NCBI RefSeq assembly: GCF_048564905.1
Contig: NC_133015.1
Location: 5,682,501 to 5,746,500 of the forward strand
Reading direction: 5' to 3'
Length of the DNA stretch: 64,000 nt
Origin: Vicugna pacos
Taxonomy: Eukaryota; Chordata; Mammalia; Artiodactyla; Camelidae
This document shows positions 1 through 11,500 of the stretch, piece after piece. Position 1 is the stretch's first letter. Every line of letters starts with the position of its first letter. The notes beneath the pieces were generated by a model. The model had not been told where the DNA came from. It saw nothing but the letters and a program-made list of their open reading frames with translations, and ran no database searches. Position numbers and translations under genes: made by a program.

Positions 1-869
1 AAGAAAAGAATAATGTCAAATAATTTTATATATAATATTATTTGAAAATAGTTAAAAAGGCATAGATGAGTGATTCAGTTTGGCACACAAAAAACATTTA
101 AAAATCACTGATTTTGTCACAAGAGGGAGCCCATGTTTCTCAATTAATTCAAACACACTGCAAATAAATAAAATGAAGGTAATTTTATCCTGACCAACTA
201 TGAAAGCTAAAGTTTTATATCATAATCCTTATTGATAACAAAACATAAATTAAACGTCAGCAGATTTCTTCCCTCCATTCCAGTTTATCTGGCTAAAAGA
301 TGAGACAAAACATTTCTTAATGTTTTATTTCCCAAAGAAAGCCAGAACTATGATATGCAGGAAGCAAATTAAACCTGGAACACAGTTTTAACACAAAAAT
401 TAAAAACTCAAATATATTGTCCTGGTAGTGTGCTATAAAGAAAAAACTGAAGACTGGTTATCTCCATTCTCATAATTTTGTACTAAATATCCTTCTAAAT
501 TATCTTAAATCTTTCTGGACCAGCTGTTGAGTGGATAACAAACAAAATGAAAAATGCTGACTACAAAGTCTTGTAATTTCCTGAAAGATATGTAACTTCA
601 TGAAACTAATTTTCCCACATCTATAACAGAAGGATATTTAGCTACATTTCAGCAGAGTTGCGAGAATTAATGAGGTAACCTAAAAACCTACGGAACTGGC
701 TTTTGGTAATCGCTAATAAAAAGCAGTTTCCTTCCTCCTTTTGAGTAAGCATTATAGAAATGGCCCTATAATAAATATTTTTAAAGTCTTCTTCATAAAA
801 ATAAACCCTTTCCTGGTACCTCAATCCCGTTATATATACTGACTTTCAACACCTATTCTTTCCTTTCTA
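1..869. other. AT-rich sequence, nothing recognised
   Basis: No convincing open frame, repeat consensus or RNA gene is visible. The only listed frame here is 60 codons on the minus strand with no recognisable motif. Confidence 0.6.
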
Positions 870-1170
870 ATCTAAATTTCTCAAAAGAGTAGCATACATT
901 GACCACTGCCATTCTTCCAATCTACCAAACTCCTCCTATTAATTTCCTGATAAATTTAAAGGACTTGTTCAGCCTTTACTTCACTGGCTCCTCCTGAAGC
1001 ATATGATGCTTCCTTCTTTTAAACTCATTTCTCCTCCTCATTCCTTATCTCTTCCATATGCCCTCCTCTCATTATTGGTTATGCCTAGGATTCAACTACA
1101 GCCTCTTTTGATTGTTCCGCTTTATCTGTGTCTCTGAAACTGTCGTCTTCTTTCATGGTTTCACTAAAAT
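870..1170 (+). mobile_element. L2 LINE fragment (RT region)
   Basis: A pyrimidine-rich stretch resembles the reverse-transcriptase part of mammalian L2 in sense orientation. The phrase tttctcaaaagagt at about 876-889 and the ctcctcc/cttcc-rich run that follows match the consensus as I recall it. No frame is intact. It is heavily diverged, as expected for a family that amplified before the eutherian radiation. The edges are approximate; the right edge stops just before the LINE-1 TSD at 1209. Confidence 0.5.
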
Positions 1171-1229
1171 CTCTATGATGATAACACAGGTAGACTAAAA
1201 GGTCAGTTAGAATGATCCATCTAGCCATG

Positions 1230-2778
1230 AAATCACAAGAGAACAAAAGAAGAAAAGGGAAACAAACCTATAAAAACAAATCCAAACCAATTAACAAAAA
1301 GGCAATAACAACATACATAATGACAATAACTTTAAATGTAAAAAGATTTAATGCTCCAACCAAAAGACGTAGACTGGCTGAATACAAAAATAAGACTCGT
1401 AAATGTGCTGTCTACAAGAGACCCACTTCAGATCTAAAGACACACAGAGACTGAAAGTGAGGGGATGGAACAAAGTATTCCATGCAAATGGAAATCAAAA
1501 GAAAGCTGGAGTAGCAATACTTATATCAGACAAAAAAGACTTTAAAACAAAAATTGTTACAAGAGACAAGGAGTTTATCAATGAATTCAGTAAAGTTGCA
1601 GGATACAAAATTAATACACAAAAATCTGTTGCATTTCTATATGCTGACAATGAAATATCAGAAAGAGAAATTGAGGAAACAATCCCATTTAACACTCCCT
1701 CAAAAAGAATAAAATACGTAGGGATAAACCTCCCTAAGGACGCAAAATATCTGTCCTCTGAAAACTATTAGACAGTGATGAAAGAAACTGAAGACGACAC
1801 AAACAAATGGAAAGAAACGTCATATTCCTGGACTGGAAGAATCAATACTGTTAAAATGACCATACTAACCAAGGCAATATACAGATTTAGTGCAATCTCT
1901 ATCAAATTACCCATGGCATTTTTTCACAGAAATAGAACAAAAAAAATTTAATTTGTATGGAAACACAAAAGATCCCAAATAGACAAAGCAATGCTTAGAA
2001 AAAAGAATGGAACTGGAGGAAACAGGCTTCCTGACTTCAGACTATACTACAAAGCTACAGGAATCAAAACAGCACAGTACTGGTGCGTGCGCACACACAC
2101 GTATACACACACACACACACACACACAGACTTTTAGATCAATCCAACAGAATAGAAAACCTAGAAATAAACCCCTGCATTTATGGTCAATTAATCTACGA
2201 CAAAGGAGGGAACAATATACAATGGAGAAAAGACAGTCTCTTCAATAAGTGGTGCTGGGAAAACTGGACAGCTATCTGAAAAAGACTGAAATTAGAACAT
2301 TCTCTAATACCACATACAAAAACAAACTCAAAATAGATTAAAGACCTAAATGTAAGACCAGATACTATAAAAGTCCTAGAGAAAAACATAGGGAGAACAC
2401 TCTTTGACATAAATCACAGCAATATTTTTTGATCCATCTCCTAGAGTAATGGAAATAAAGAAAAAATAAGCAAATGGGAACTAATTAAACTTAAAAGATT
2501 TTGCACAGCAAAGAAGGCCATAAACAAAACAAAAAGACAACCTATGGAATGGGGAAAATATTTGCAAATGATGTGACAGACAAGGGGTTACTTTCCCAAA
2601 TATACAAACAGCTCATACAACTCAATATCAAAAAAACAAACAACTCAATCAGAAAAAAAAATGTGTAGAAGCTCTAAATAGACATTTTTCCAAAGAAGAT
2701 ATCCAGATGGTCAACAGGCACATGAAAAGATGTTCAACACTACTAATTATTAGAGAACTACAAATCAAAACTATAATG
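1230..2778 (+). mobile_element. LINE-1, outer copy, 5' part (ORF2 remnant)
   Basis: This is a 5'-truncated LINE-1 that begins just upstream of ORF2. Translation near 1290-1450 gives the start of ORF2p (ITTYIMTITLNVKRFNAPTK, then CCLQETHFRSKDT in the next frame), the N-terminal edge of the APE-type endonuclease. At about 1565 the sequence jumps from the endonuclease (GVAILISDKKDF...TRDKE) straight to the post-RT region (FINEFSKVAGYKINTQKS), so roughly 1.9 kb of ORF2, including the RT catalytic core, is missing. The rest ([34 protein letters not shown]) runs in frame-shifted pieces to 2778, where a younger L1 interrupts it. The copy resumes at 3711. A TSD of about 20 bp brackets the whole unit: 1209-1229 begins agaatgatccatctag and 4555-4574 is agaatgatgtatctagcatg. 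Confidence 0.93.
2091..2128 (+). repeat. (CA)n microsatellite inside LINE-1
   Basis: A CA dinucleotide tract, interrupted once by gtatac, lies in the ORF2 coding frame of the outer LINE-1 where the consensus has no such run. It is an expansion after insertion and a possible polymorphic marker. Confidence 0.9.
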
Positions 2779-3710
2779 GGCAGAAGACCTAAACAAGCAA
2801 TTCTCCAAGGAAGACATACAAATGATCAAAAAGCACATGAAAAAATGCTCATTATCACTAATTATCAGAGAAATGCAAATAAAAACTACAATGAGGTATC
2901 ACCTCACACCAGTCAGAATGGCCGTCATTCAAAAATCCACAAATGACAAATGCTGGAGAGGCTGTGGAGAAAGGGGAACCCTCCTACACTGCTGGTGGGA
3001 ATGCAGTTTGGTGCAGCCACTATGGAAAACAGTGTGGAGATTCCTCAAAAGACTAGGAATAGACTTACCATATGACCCAGGATTCCCACTCCTGGGCTTG
3101 TATCCAGAAGGAAATCTACTTCAGAATGACACCTGCTCCCCAATGTTCATAGCAGCACTATTTACAATAGCCAAAACATGGAAACAGCCTAAATGTCCAT
3201 CAACAGGTGACTGGTAAAGAAGATGTGGTATATTTATATAATGGAATACTACTCAGCCATAAAAACCGACAACATAATGCCATTTGCAGCAACATGGATG
3301 CTCCTGGAGAATGTCATTCTAAGTGAAGTAAGCCAGAAAGAGAAAGAAAAATACCATATGAGATCGCTCATATGTGGAATCTAAAAAACAGAAACAAAAA
3401 CAAACAAACAAAAACAAAGCATAAATACAGGACAGAAATAGACTCACAGACAGAGAATACAGACTTGTGGTTACCAGGGGGGTGGAGGGTGGGAAGGGAT
3501 AGACTGGGATTTCAAAATTGTAGAATAGATAAACAAGATTACACTGTATAGCACAGGGAAATATACACAAAATGTTATGATAACTCACAGAGAAAAAAAT
3601 GTTACAATGAGTGTGTATATGTCCATGAATGACTGAAAAATTGTGCTGAACACTTGAATTTGACACAACATTGTAAAATGATTATACATCAATAAAAAAT
3701 GTTAAAAAAA
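2779..3710 (+). mobile_element. LINE-1, inner nested copy, 5'-truncated
   Basis: This is a second, younger L1 inserted into the outer one. It starts at ggcagaagacctaaac and encodes the C-terminal part of ORF2p ([72 protein letters not shown]), with the C-terminal Cys-rich segment visible. It then runs through a 3' UTR containing gtatagcacagggaaa and ends in aataaaaaatgttaaaaaaaa. The flanking host L1 sequence is duplicated as aaaactataatg (2767-2778) and aaaactacaatg (3711-3722), a 12-bp TSD with one mismatch. The reading frame is almost open for 131 codons (2822-3217), so it is younger than its host. Its 3' UTR is the same type as the antisense copy at 39309-40222. Confidence 0.93.
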
Positions 3711-4554
3711 AAAACTACAATGAAGTATCACCTCACACCAATCAGAATGGTCATCATCAAAAATTACACAATAAATGCTGAGAGGATGTGGAGAGAAAGG
3801 AACCCTCTTACACTCTTGGTGGTAATGTAAATTAGTGCAGCCACTATGGAGAGCAATATAGAGGTTACTTAAAAAACTAAAAGTAGAGTTACCATAGGAT
3901 CCAGTGATCTCACATCCAGACATATAGCCAGAGAAAACTATAATTTGAAAAGATACATGCACCCCAATAGTCATAGCAACACTGTTTACAATAGCCAAGA
4001 CATGAGAGCAACTTAAATGTCCATCAACAGATACGTGGATAAAGATGTGGCGCACACACACACACACACACACCATGGAATACCACTCAGCCATAAAGAA
4101 GAATGAAATAATGCCATTTGCTGCAACATGCATGAATCTAGAGATTATCACACTAAGTGAAGTCAGCCAAAGACTGAGCAACAAATATCATATGATATCA
4201 CTTATATGTGGAATCTAAAAAAAAATGAGACAAATGAATTTATTTACAGAACAAAAATAGACTATAGAAAACAAACTTACGTTTACCAAAGAGGAAAGGA
4301 GAGGGGAAGGATGAATTAGGAGTTTGGGGTTAGCAGATACAAACTACTATATATAAAATAGATAACCAACAAGGACCTACTGTATAGCACAGGGAACTAC
4401 ATTCAATATCTTGTAATAACCTACAATGGAAAAGAATCTGAAAAAGAATATATATGTGTGTGTGTGTGTGTGTGTATTTATAACTGAATGACTTTGATGT
4501 ACACCTGAAACACATTATAAATCAACAATACTTTAATTAAATAAATAAATAAGA
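3711..4554 (+). mobile_element. LINE-1, outer copy, 3' part and 3' UTR
   Basis: This continues the outer L1 after the nested insertion. The same ORF2 C-terminal region is repeated in a more decayed state (tatcacctcacaccaatcag, then agcaacactgtttacaatagcc), followed by a 3' UTR with gtatagcacagggaactaca and an A-rich tail of aaataaataaat. The 3' TSD (4555-4574) follows at once. A (CA)n tract at 4052-4074 and a (TG)n tract at 4454-4475 have grown at AT/GT-rich sites of the L1 sequence. Confidence 0.92.
4454..4475 (+). repeat. (TG)n microsatellite in L1 3' UTR
   Basis: An uninterrupted TG run in the outer L1 3' UTR, at the position where related copies carry a TA-rich run. Confidence 0.9.
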
Positions 4555-4574
4555 AGAATGATGTATCTAGCATG

Positions 4575-5091
4575 CAAAACTAAACATTTCTATTTTCTAC
4601 TGACCACTCTCTAGAGAGAGTCGGCTGACTGGGAGGTCACACAATGTGTTTGTTTTGGCTGGCTATCAAACTGTTGGCCCATGCAATGTTTTGTTTTGTA
4701 TTTTTTATTTTAATTATCCACAGAAAGAAAAATAAGATAAAATAGAAGACTCCACTCCTTTTGCTTCCATTGAAAAATTGACAAAAAAATGAAAATACCG
4801 GGGCCTCATCCATCAGCAGTGAGGCAGAACTACATAGCACATTTGCCGAGATGTGGCACGTTCCTCCCAATTTGTCAGCAACTGCACTGCACTTCACCAT
4901 GTTACTGGCTTTGGAGCTCATTCAAGTTTGCATTATTTTATTTATTAGGATGGAATTAAGAGAACAGTGAGGCACTATTTTATCCAAGTCAATATCAAAA
5001 AAAATAGGGAAATAAAAGCTAAACAGAAGGGCTACGCATATCAAGAAAAATTCAAAGAAAGATGTTCTGCATCCAAAGAATAAACTTAAGA
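4575..5091. other. Spacer, nothing recognised
   Basis: AT-rich sequence between two L1 pieces. No consensus, RNA gene or coding frame of note is visible. Confidence 0.5.
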
Positions 5092-5347
5092 AATCTTATG
5101 GTTACCAGGGGAAAGGGGTGGGAAGGGATAAATCTGGGAGTTTTGAGATTTGCAAATGATAACAACTACATATAAAAATAGATTTAAAAAAATGGCTTCT
5201 GAATAGCACAGGGAAATTTATTCAATATCCTGTAATAACCTTTAATGAAAGTGAATATATGTATGTATATGCATGACTGGAGCATTATGCTGTACACCAG
5301 AAATTGACATATTGTAACTGACTAGACTTCAATTAAAAAAAAAAAAG
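5092..5347 (+). mobile_element. LINE-1 3' UTR fragment
   Basis: A sense-strand L1 tail runs from ttatggttaccaggggaaag through atagcacagggaa, ttcaatatcctgtaataacc and gaaattgacatattgtaac to a terminal A tract. Only the 3' UTR is present (about 255 bp). I did not find a confident TSD. Confidence 0.85.
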
Positions 5348-5350
5348 AAA

Positions 5351-5811
5351 CTATTATGGAATTAAGCTAGTTGTTTTACACAGTGTCTGCCTGGTTCTCA
5401 GAGACACTGAGACTGTGGTCATAGGGCATGACCCCAGCACCCACTCTACCAGCAGGAACAAAGGGTCTTACATGTGGAGACTGAGTGAGCATGCACGCAG
5501 CTCATGTGTTCCAAGCTCCTCATGTGTGACAAGTTTCCCAGTCTCTGTTCTCACCACAAGGCAGCCAGCCAGCTCCACTGCTCGCTGGTGGATTAGACAG
5601 AAGCTTCAGGCTGTTAAGAGGTGAGTTCTCAGATATTAACAGAAAATAAAAAAACCCAGGACATGCTAGTGATCCTCCTTGTCTTCATTTTCGACTTCTT
5701 ACCTAACTAGTGTCAATGATTCTCCAATTCATAGAGTCACAGAGGCCAAAACTCCCTGAAGTTATTATCTTACTGCAGAAGAAAGCTTCTAATGGTGCTT
5801 TGTCATGCACT
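5351..5811. other. Unassigned sequence
   Basis: Moderately GC-rich for the window. A 69-codon frame (5415-5624) shows no recognisable motif and is probably chance. Confidence 0.4.
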
Positions 5812-5950
5812 GCCACTCACTTCCTGTGTCCTGCTAGGTTCGTCAGTTAGCCTCCCTGGGCATGAGTTTCTCTTCTGTAAAGTGGGGCATTAAGGTCCAT
5901 CTCATAAAATTGCAGGGAGAATTAACCAACCAATGTAGTAATGTAGTGAC
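5812..5950 (+). repeat. MIR SINE, sense
   Basis: The MIR core and its flank are recognisable: tgccactcacttcctgtgtcctg, then cctccctgggcatgagtttc and tctgtaaagtggggca. Old and diverged, with no TSD visible. Confidence 0.75.
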
Positions 5951-5954
5951 AGTA

Positions 5955-6190
5955 GTTGGCGTGTACTAAGTACTTAATAATGTCACCATGTCTTCTCATC
6001 TTTACAAGCATTAACACAAGTAAACTTCACAACGGCCTTATAAGGCATGTCTGTATGTCCACCTCTGTTTACAGATGAGGAAACCAATGGGCAGAGCGGG
6101 TGGTACAGAGCAGAGGAGTGTCAGGACCGTGCTGGAAGCCAGGCGTTTTGACTCCACAAACCAAAGCACTATTCACTCAGCCAGTGTGGT
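5955..6190 (-). repeat. MIR SINE, antisense
   Basis: The antisense MIR signature is clear: cttcacaacggccttataag, then tttacagatgaggaaacc and a trailing tgctggaagccaggcg. It lies directly beside the sense MIR at 5812-5950, giving a tail-to-tail arrangement. Confidence 0.8.
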
Positions 6191-8089
6191 GTGCCGACTC
6201 CCACTCAGTGAGTGGTAGATAAACAGATTTGTCTGTAGCATGACATGCAAACGACCAAACCCTGTTTCTTTGCTATTATTCCCCACCTTGATCCTTGCAA
6301 TACAAAAATCTTCATAGAACATCCATTTCCCCAAGCCGGCACGCAAACATGCAGCTCAACACTTCCTTGCCTCCCTCAGTGCTGTCTTCTGTGACAGAGA
6401 AGCCCTTCTATTCACCCTTCGGTGCTGCCCAGAAATTACCAAGTCAACATCTGTCTTCTCCTTCCATTGGGGCTCCCATGGAAACCTTAGCCCACATTTG
6501 ACAGTTCAGCATCTTGAGATTAGCGATGAGATATGATTCAGTTTTATGCCTCCAAGCTTTTTTACAGTTCTTGACATGCAGAAAGCAAGCAAAAGTGGCC
6601 ATTGTATGAGGAATAAGGAAGTGAACAAATAGTAAAAGCCTATAAAGGTTTTGCTGCTGAAGAAAATAGATTCTATATGCAGCATTTAAATTCGAGGCAT
6701 TTAAATAGAATCATATTGCAGGCGCTGAAATAAACTGATCCTAATGTCAAAACAGAGCATCCCTAAAATTTTTGGTGACCACTTCAACGTAGCTGTGTCC
6801 TCACAATGCTGAATATTTATAGACTTTCTTCATATTTATACAAAAATGAGTGTGGCAAGAAAATTTAAATTTTAGAAGAGTTTGAAAAGTAAAAACCACG
6901 TAAGAGAGTAACAAACATCTCAAATGCATTTCTGTAACTTTTCTTGCTTTTCTCTCTGTTTGCCTTCTTTGCTTCTGTCTGATATCCAAATATTTAGTGA
7001 TATACTCTCCTGTTTAAAATAGCAATTGTTTACAAAGCATTTCTTTTTTCTCATTATTTTTACTTAACACTTATGTTCAGTTGAGTTTTTTAAACGGTGG
7101 TCAGAGAAACACAAACATATATCTGGATGTGAGAAAAACATCGGAGGATACTTGGACCCAGAGAAGAATTTTCAAAGTCAATTAGAAGTTGCTATTTATG
7201 CCTTAGCCTATCAAGGACCCATACAAACAACTGTAGTGCAAATCTAAGGACAAGAGTCAAGAGCTGAAGGACTACAGCCGGAAGTAAAAACCCATCTGTC
7301 CCGGAAAAGCTCTAATGCTTAACCGTGGGATATGAATTGTGATGGGCAGTGAGGTGGGAAGTTGAATTAGATGATTTTAAAAATAAAACAGAAAGCTCTT
7401 AGCTTTTGAATTCAGAGAAATGACTAAAAATTTCTATTAATATTATTGAGACTTAAGCAAATCATAAGATGAAAGTATTTGCCAGTTTAAGACAGCACAG
7501 ACCTAAGGTTGTACTCAGAACACTGCCCTTTTTCCCTTTTCTCGGTTCTTCTGTCTCCTGCAGGGCACCATTTCACCTGCTCCATGGGTTTGAATACACT
7601 AATGTCCACATTTAAGGGTTCTAAAACAAACGGAAAAAGAATAAGTATTACTGCAGCTAGCTCAAAAGTGAAGGTGATTTTGAATGTCTAAATGTGATCT
7701 TTGAAAGCTCTTTTCTGCCCTATGGTCACAAACAGCACAAATGCTTTTCTAGTCCATACTGATCAATCAAAAATATTTACTCATTCAATGGTGGGCTGCA
7801 TAGTGGTCTCTCTGCTAAATCTATTCAGGGCTCCCCCTCAGTAATTGCAACAAATTATGAGCAACCTGAAGATAGAGACCATTTCTTATACAATTTTGAA
7901 TCTTCAGAGATCTCACAGTGCCTTAAAAATTTCACAGAAAATGCAATTGAACAGAGTTTCTCCTCCTGAAAAGTCTGAAGTAAAGGAGAAAATGTGAAAT
8001 TTTTTAAAAAGAAAGTGTACAGATTTATAATTCCAAGTTAATATGAAGACTATTTTAAACTTTCATATGCTTGAAGAAAATGCTTATTA
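6191..8089. other. Unassigned sequence, no gene seen
   Basis: About 1.9 kb in which I recognise no repeat consensus. Frames of 60-68 codons at 6295-6501, 6801-6989 and 7509-7691 lack recognisable domains, and none can be tied to splice signals or to another strand-consistent frame. Confidence 0.45.
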
Positions 8090-8238
8090 TTTACAAAATA
8101 TCACCACCACATAACTATTAGACAAAATGCTGACAACACCTAATGATGGCAAAAGTGTGAGGCAATTAAAACTCTCATTTATTTTTGGTGAGAATTCAAA
8201 ATGGTAAAATTTCAATCGGTAATGAATAAACAAACTGT
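8090..8238 (+). mobile_element. Old LINE-1 (L1M-type), left part
   Basis: Strongly diverged ORF2 C-terminal L1 sequence (acaaaatgctgacaac, then attaaaactctcattt and ggtgagaattcaaaatggta). The copy breaks off at aaacaaactgt and resumes at about 8478 after a younger L1 tail. Confidence 0.65.
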
Positions 8239-8466
8239 TTAACTACTATATATAAAAATAGATAAAAAAACAAACTTCTCCTGTATAGCACAGGGAACTA
8301 TATTCAATATCTCATAATAACCTTTAATGAAAAAACATGAAAATGAATATATGTATGTAATGTATGACTTGGATATTATGCTGTCTACTAGAAATTGACA
8401 ATTATAACTGACTATACTTCAATTTAAAAAAAAGACATCAATCAACTAAATATATATATATATATA
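8239..8466 (+). mobile_element. LINE-1 3' UTR insertion in old LINE-1
   Basis: An L1 tail: aactactatatataaaaatag, then gtatagcacagggaactata, gaatatatgtatgt and a terminal A tract followed by a (TA)n run. The flanking old L1 is duplicated as aaacaaactgt (8228-8238) and aaaaaaactgt (8467-8477), with one mismatch. Only about 0.2 kb of 3' UTR was copied. Confidence 0.8.
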
Positions 8467-8690
8467 AAAAAAACTGTGACATATCCACATGATGGAATAT
8501 TACTCAGCATAAAAAGAAACAGATTATTAATACCTGGAACAAAATGGATGAACCTCAAATGCTAAGTGAAAAAAAAGAAGCAACACTTTAAAAAGACTAC
8601 ATATTGTATGTTCAGGCTTATGTGATATTCTTGCAAAGGTACAACTATAGGGACTGAAAACTGATTTGTCTTTGCCAGGGAGAGGAGAAT
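8467..8690 (+). mobile_element. Old LINE-1 (L1M-type), right part
   Basis: Continues the split old L1: catgatggaatattactcag, then acaaaatggatgaacctcaaa, a gctaagtg motif and the tttgccaggg segment typical of the ORF2/3' UTR boundary of L1M families. Confidence 0.75.
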
Positions 8691-8714
8691 ACGGCAGATA
8701 AATTATAAGAGTAG

Positions 8715-8805
8715 CTGTCTTCCTGAGTGCTGACCGTGTACCACTAATCTCAGTCAGTGCCTCCAACATAATCCTAGATGAAGCAGAAATTATTTTTATC
8801 TCTTC
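8715..8805 (-). repeat. MIR SINE, antisense, left part
   Basis: A diverged antisense MIR (ctgaccgtgtaccactaatc, then attatttttatctc). It is interrupted after 8805 by an antisense L1 and appears to resume at 9204. Confidence 0.5.
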
Positions 8806-9195
8806 TTTTCTCATTTTTTTATTGAAATACAGCCAAGTGACTCAGTTACACATATATGTTTATAAATATATTCTTTTTGATTATTTCCCACTATAGTTTG
8901 TTACAAAATATAGAACACAGTTCCCTGTGCTATACAGTAGGTCTTTGTTATTTATCCATTTTAGGTACATTAGTGTGCATCTGTTAATCCCATATTCCCA
9001 ATTTATCCCTACCTGCCCCTCTTCCCCTTTGGTAATCATAAGTTTGTTTTCTATGTCTGTGAGTCTGTTTCTGTTTTGTAAATAAGTTCATTTGTATCTT
9101 TTTTTTTTTTAAGATTCTACACTTAGTGACATAATATGATATTTGTCTTACTTCACTTGGTATGATAATCTCCAGGTTGGATAAAGATGCGATAC
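8806..9195 (-). mobile_element. LINE-1 3' end, antisense
   Basis: Reverse-strand L1: a T tract, then cagttccctgtgctatacag, ctgcccctcttcccctttgg, gtctgtttctgttttgtaaa and cttacttcacttggtatgat. It covers the 3' UTR and the end of ORF2. A candidate 8-bp TSD atctcttc lies at 8798-8805 and 9196-9203, with MIR-like sequence on both sides. Confidence 0.85.
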
Positions 9196-9203
9196 ATCTC
9201 TTC

Positions 9204-9290
9204 GCAGAAAACACTGAATTAAAAAAAAAAACAACAGAATTTGAACTCAGGATTTTAACTTTTAATCATTGTACTCTCTGTCTCTCTCAT
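9204..9290 (-). repeat. MIR SINE, antisense, right part
   Basis: The segment gaatttgaactcaggatttt followed by the aatcattgtactctctgtct block matches the start of MIR read in reverse. It probably belongs to the same element as 8715-8805. Confidence 0.5.
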
Positions 9291-11500
9291 AATTAGGGCT
9301 ATGTGAAAATTTTAGATGTCATTAGATCCCTTTTACCATTAACAAATACATACCTTTTTCAGTCCTTGAAAGTATGTAACCAAAGTCATGAAAATACATA
9401 TCACAAGTGTTGGTCAACCAAAGACTCCAAATTACTGTCTACCTAAAACTCCAATATCTAAAGTCACTTATATATGAAACACCACAATAAGCATTTTGTC
9501 TCTCATAAAATTTCTTAAGTACATTTCTACGTTTTGCCTTAATTATAATGATTTAGCAACATAAAATAACATAACTTGGAGATATTATGAGTTAAGAGTC
9601 ATTCTATTATATACTGTACTGGTTTAAAATTTGTTTCTGAAAGTAAGTATGATTATACTTGTTATGCATGATGTTACTTTAAGAAGTTTCAAACTGATGC
9701 TAAACAGTGAAGATTACCTCTATGTGTGATTGTAGGATTTTCAAGCAGAGCCAATCAACTGATTTTTTTAATTGCAAGAAAATCCAAATATTAACACATT
9801 TTCAAACACATTTATCTTAAGTGTGACCGTAAGAATCTGACACGTTATTAAATCTGGCTGAAGAAAATGCTTGTACAGTCATCTGGGTTTTAATTAGTAA
9901 AATCAAGAACAGAAATCAAATGGGAACTACGATCAAAATAAAATCACACATGTATGAAAAACAACAAAATATCTATCACAATTCATCTGGTCTCCACGAT
10001 GCAGAAGGAAAAATCCTGAGAACAGAACTACAGATGACACAAGTAGCTATTCCTACACAAGAACCCCTCAAAAATCTAAAACAAAGTTTACATCAAAGGG
10101 CACATTAAGTCTAACATCAGCGTGTGAATGCTTGTGTCACATATATCTAGGCTGGAAATTCTCATTTAACCAAGCTGGCCACCTCTAGACACATCCCCTA
10201 AGTCCTGTAACATAAAGACATCCCTAAAAGGCAGTGGGGAGAGCACATCACAGAAAAGGGAGCAGGCTGGAGTATAAAATGACTCCCATGACTGCTGGAA
10301 GGACACTGTGAGTCCACCACAGAAGTGCTTCCAGAAAAGGAAGCATCCTCCCCATCCAGCCCTGCTTCTCCATCAGAAGGACAGCCCTAAGGGAGAGAGT
10401 CTGGGGGACACTATGCCGGGAGAGAGCCAGGAAGACTAGATCCTGACCTTAAAACACAGTGCAATGCCTAGTGTGCAGGAGTGAAAGAAAAGGCCAGTTC
10501 TTGAACCAAGTGAGGGCAACAGGCTGGCCTCAGTCTCTGGTGAGTGTGGGAGCGATTGCTCTGAAGGCCTGGTCCCTCGGGAACAAGGAAATTGTAGGAC
10601 CTGTAATACGTTGAGATAAAAATGACAAAATCTAATAAAGCACAGGCCTAATTCAGTTATATTAATGTATGTATCTGGAGTCAATGAAAAAGTCCCTTCT
10701 GAATAAGAGAGTCTTCTCCTATTTTCTGTGAAAACTCTAAAAACTACAAATGATTCCTTAAAATTCTTCTTTTCAGGTAATGTCTTCTGCGAAACAGTAC
10801 ACTCAGCATCATAATTTTTCACTTGGGGAAAAAATTTTCATCCAAGATTTGTAACATCTCTACCAATAACAGAGTGATAATGTTATGTCTACACTAGAAG
10901 TTTTTTAGAAAAGAGAGTCACATCCCCTTCTCACATACAAAAATAAATCTGAGTTACATAAAGCTATATATTCTCATATCTGTGTGGGCTGTAAGCTATA
11001 GTACAGAGAGAAATAATCACAGATTCCTAGAATCACAGAATCCTACACGTCAAAGAATGTAAAAGCTTTCTATTTTTTTTTTCTCCACACTAGCTGTTTT
11101 TCCAACTCTTTAAAGTTTCTCAAATTGAGACAGTGCATCCTGGAAGAGACTAATGCATTTTCATTCCATCTAAAATCCAATTAGGGCAATTGAAGAGTTC
11201 ATGTCATATTTTTAGAATAGTCCTATTAGTGTCTTCAGAATATTAGTTTATCCTTTCCCATTCATTACTTTTTAGATATTATTACTTGAAATAATAGAAA
11301 AATACTATAATGGAATCAAAGCATATATTGCCAGGTTAATTAGGTATTTCAACAAAATAAATATCAACAAAAATAAAATCTCAAATTTCTCAAATAAATC
11401 AAACATACATATTTTTTTTCTTACGTCAAGAAAATGACCAGGTTGAAAAACAGTTATATTACTCATATATTTTGATTTTTCTTGAAATGGTATGAAATTT
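9291..11500. other. Unassigned sequence, no gene seen
   Basis: About 2.2 kb without a recognised repeat. Frames at 9920-10108 (+, 62 codons) and 10436-10822 (-, 128 codons) have ordinary composition and no domain I know. The longer one has no polyadenylation or splice context that would make it credible. Confidence 0.4.

Noticed and set aside
2091-2128. CRISPR-like or other array structure in the short tandem tracts
   Set aside because: These are plain dinucleotide microsatellites without spacers, in mammalian DNA.
3319-3666. 115-codon minus-strand hydrophobic frame
   Set aside because: Antisense of the nested L1 3' UTR; its hydrophobic look comes from T-rich complement sequence.
3702-4184. 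160-codon minus-strand frame
   Set aside because: It runs antisense through L1 ORF2 and the (CA)n tract, and is a shadow of the repeat.
10436-10822. 128-codon minus-strand frame as a gene
   Set aside because: No recognisable domain, no splice or polyadenylation context, and no sign of conservation visible from the sequence. Length alone is not evidence here.
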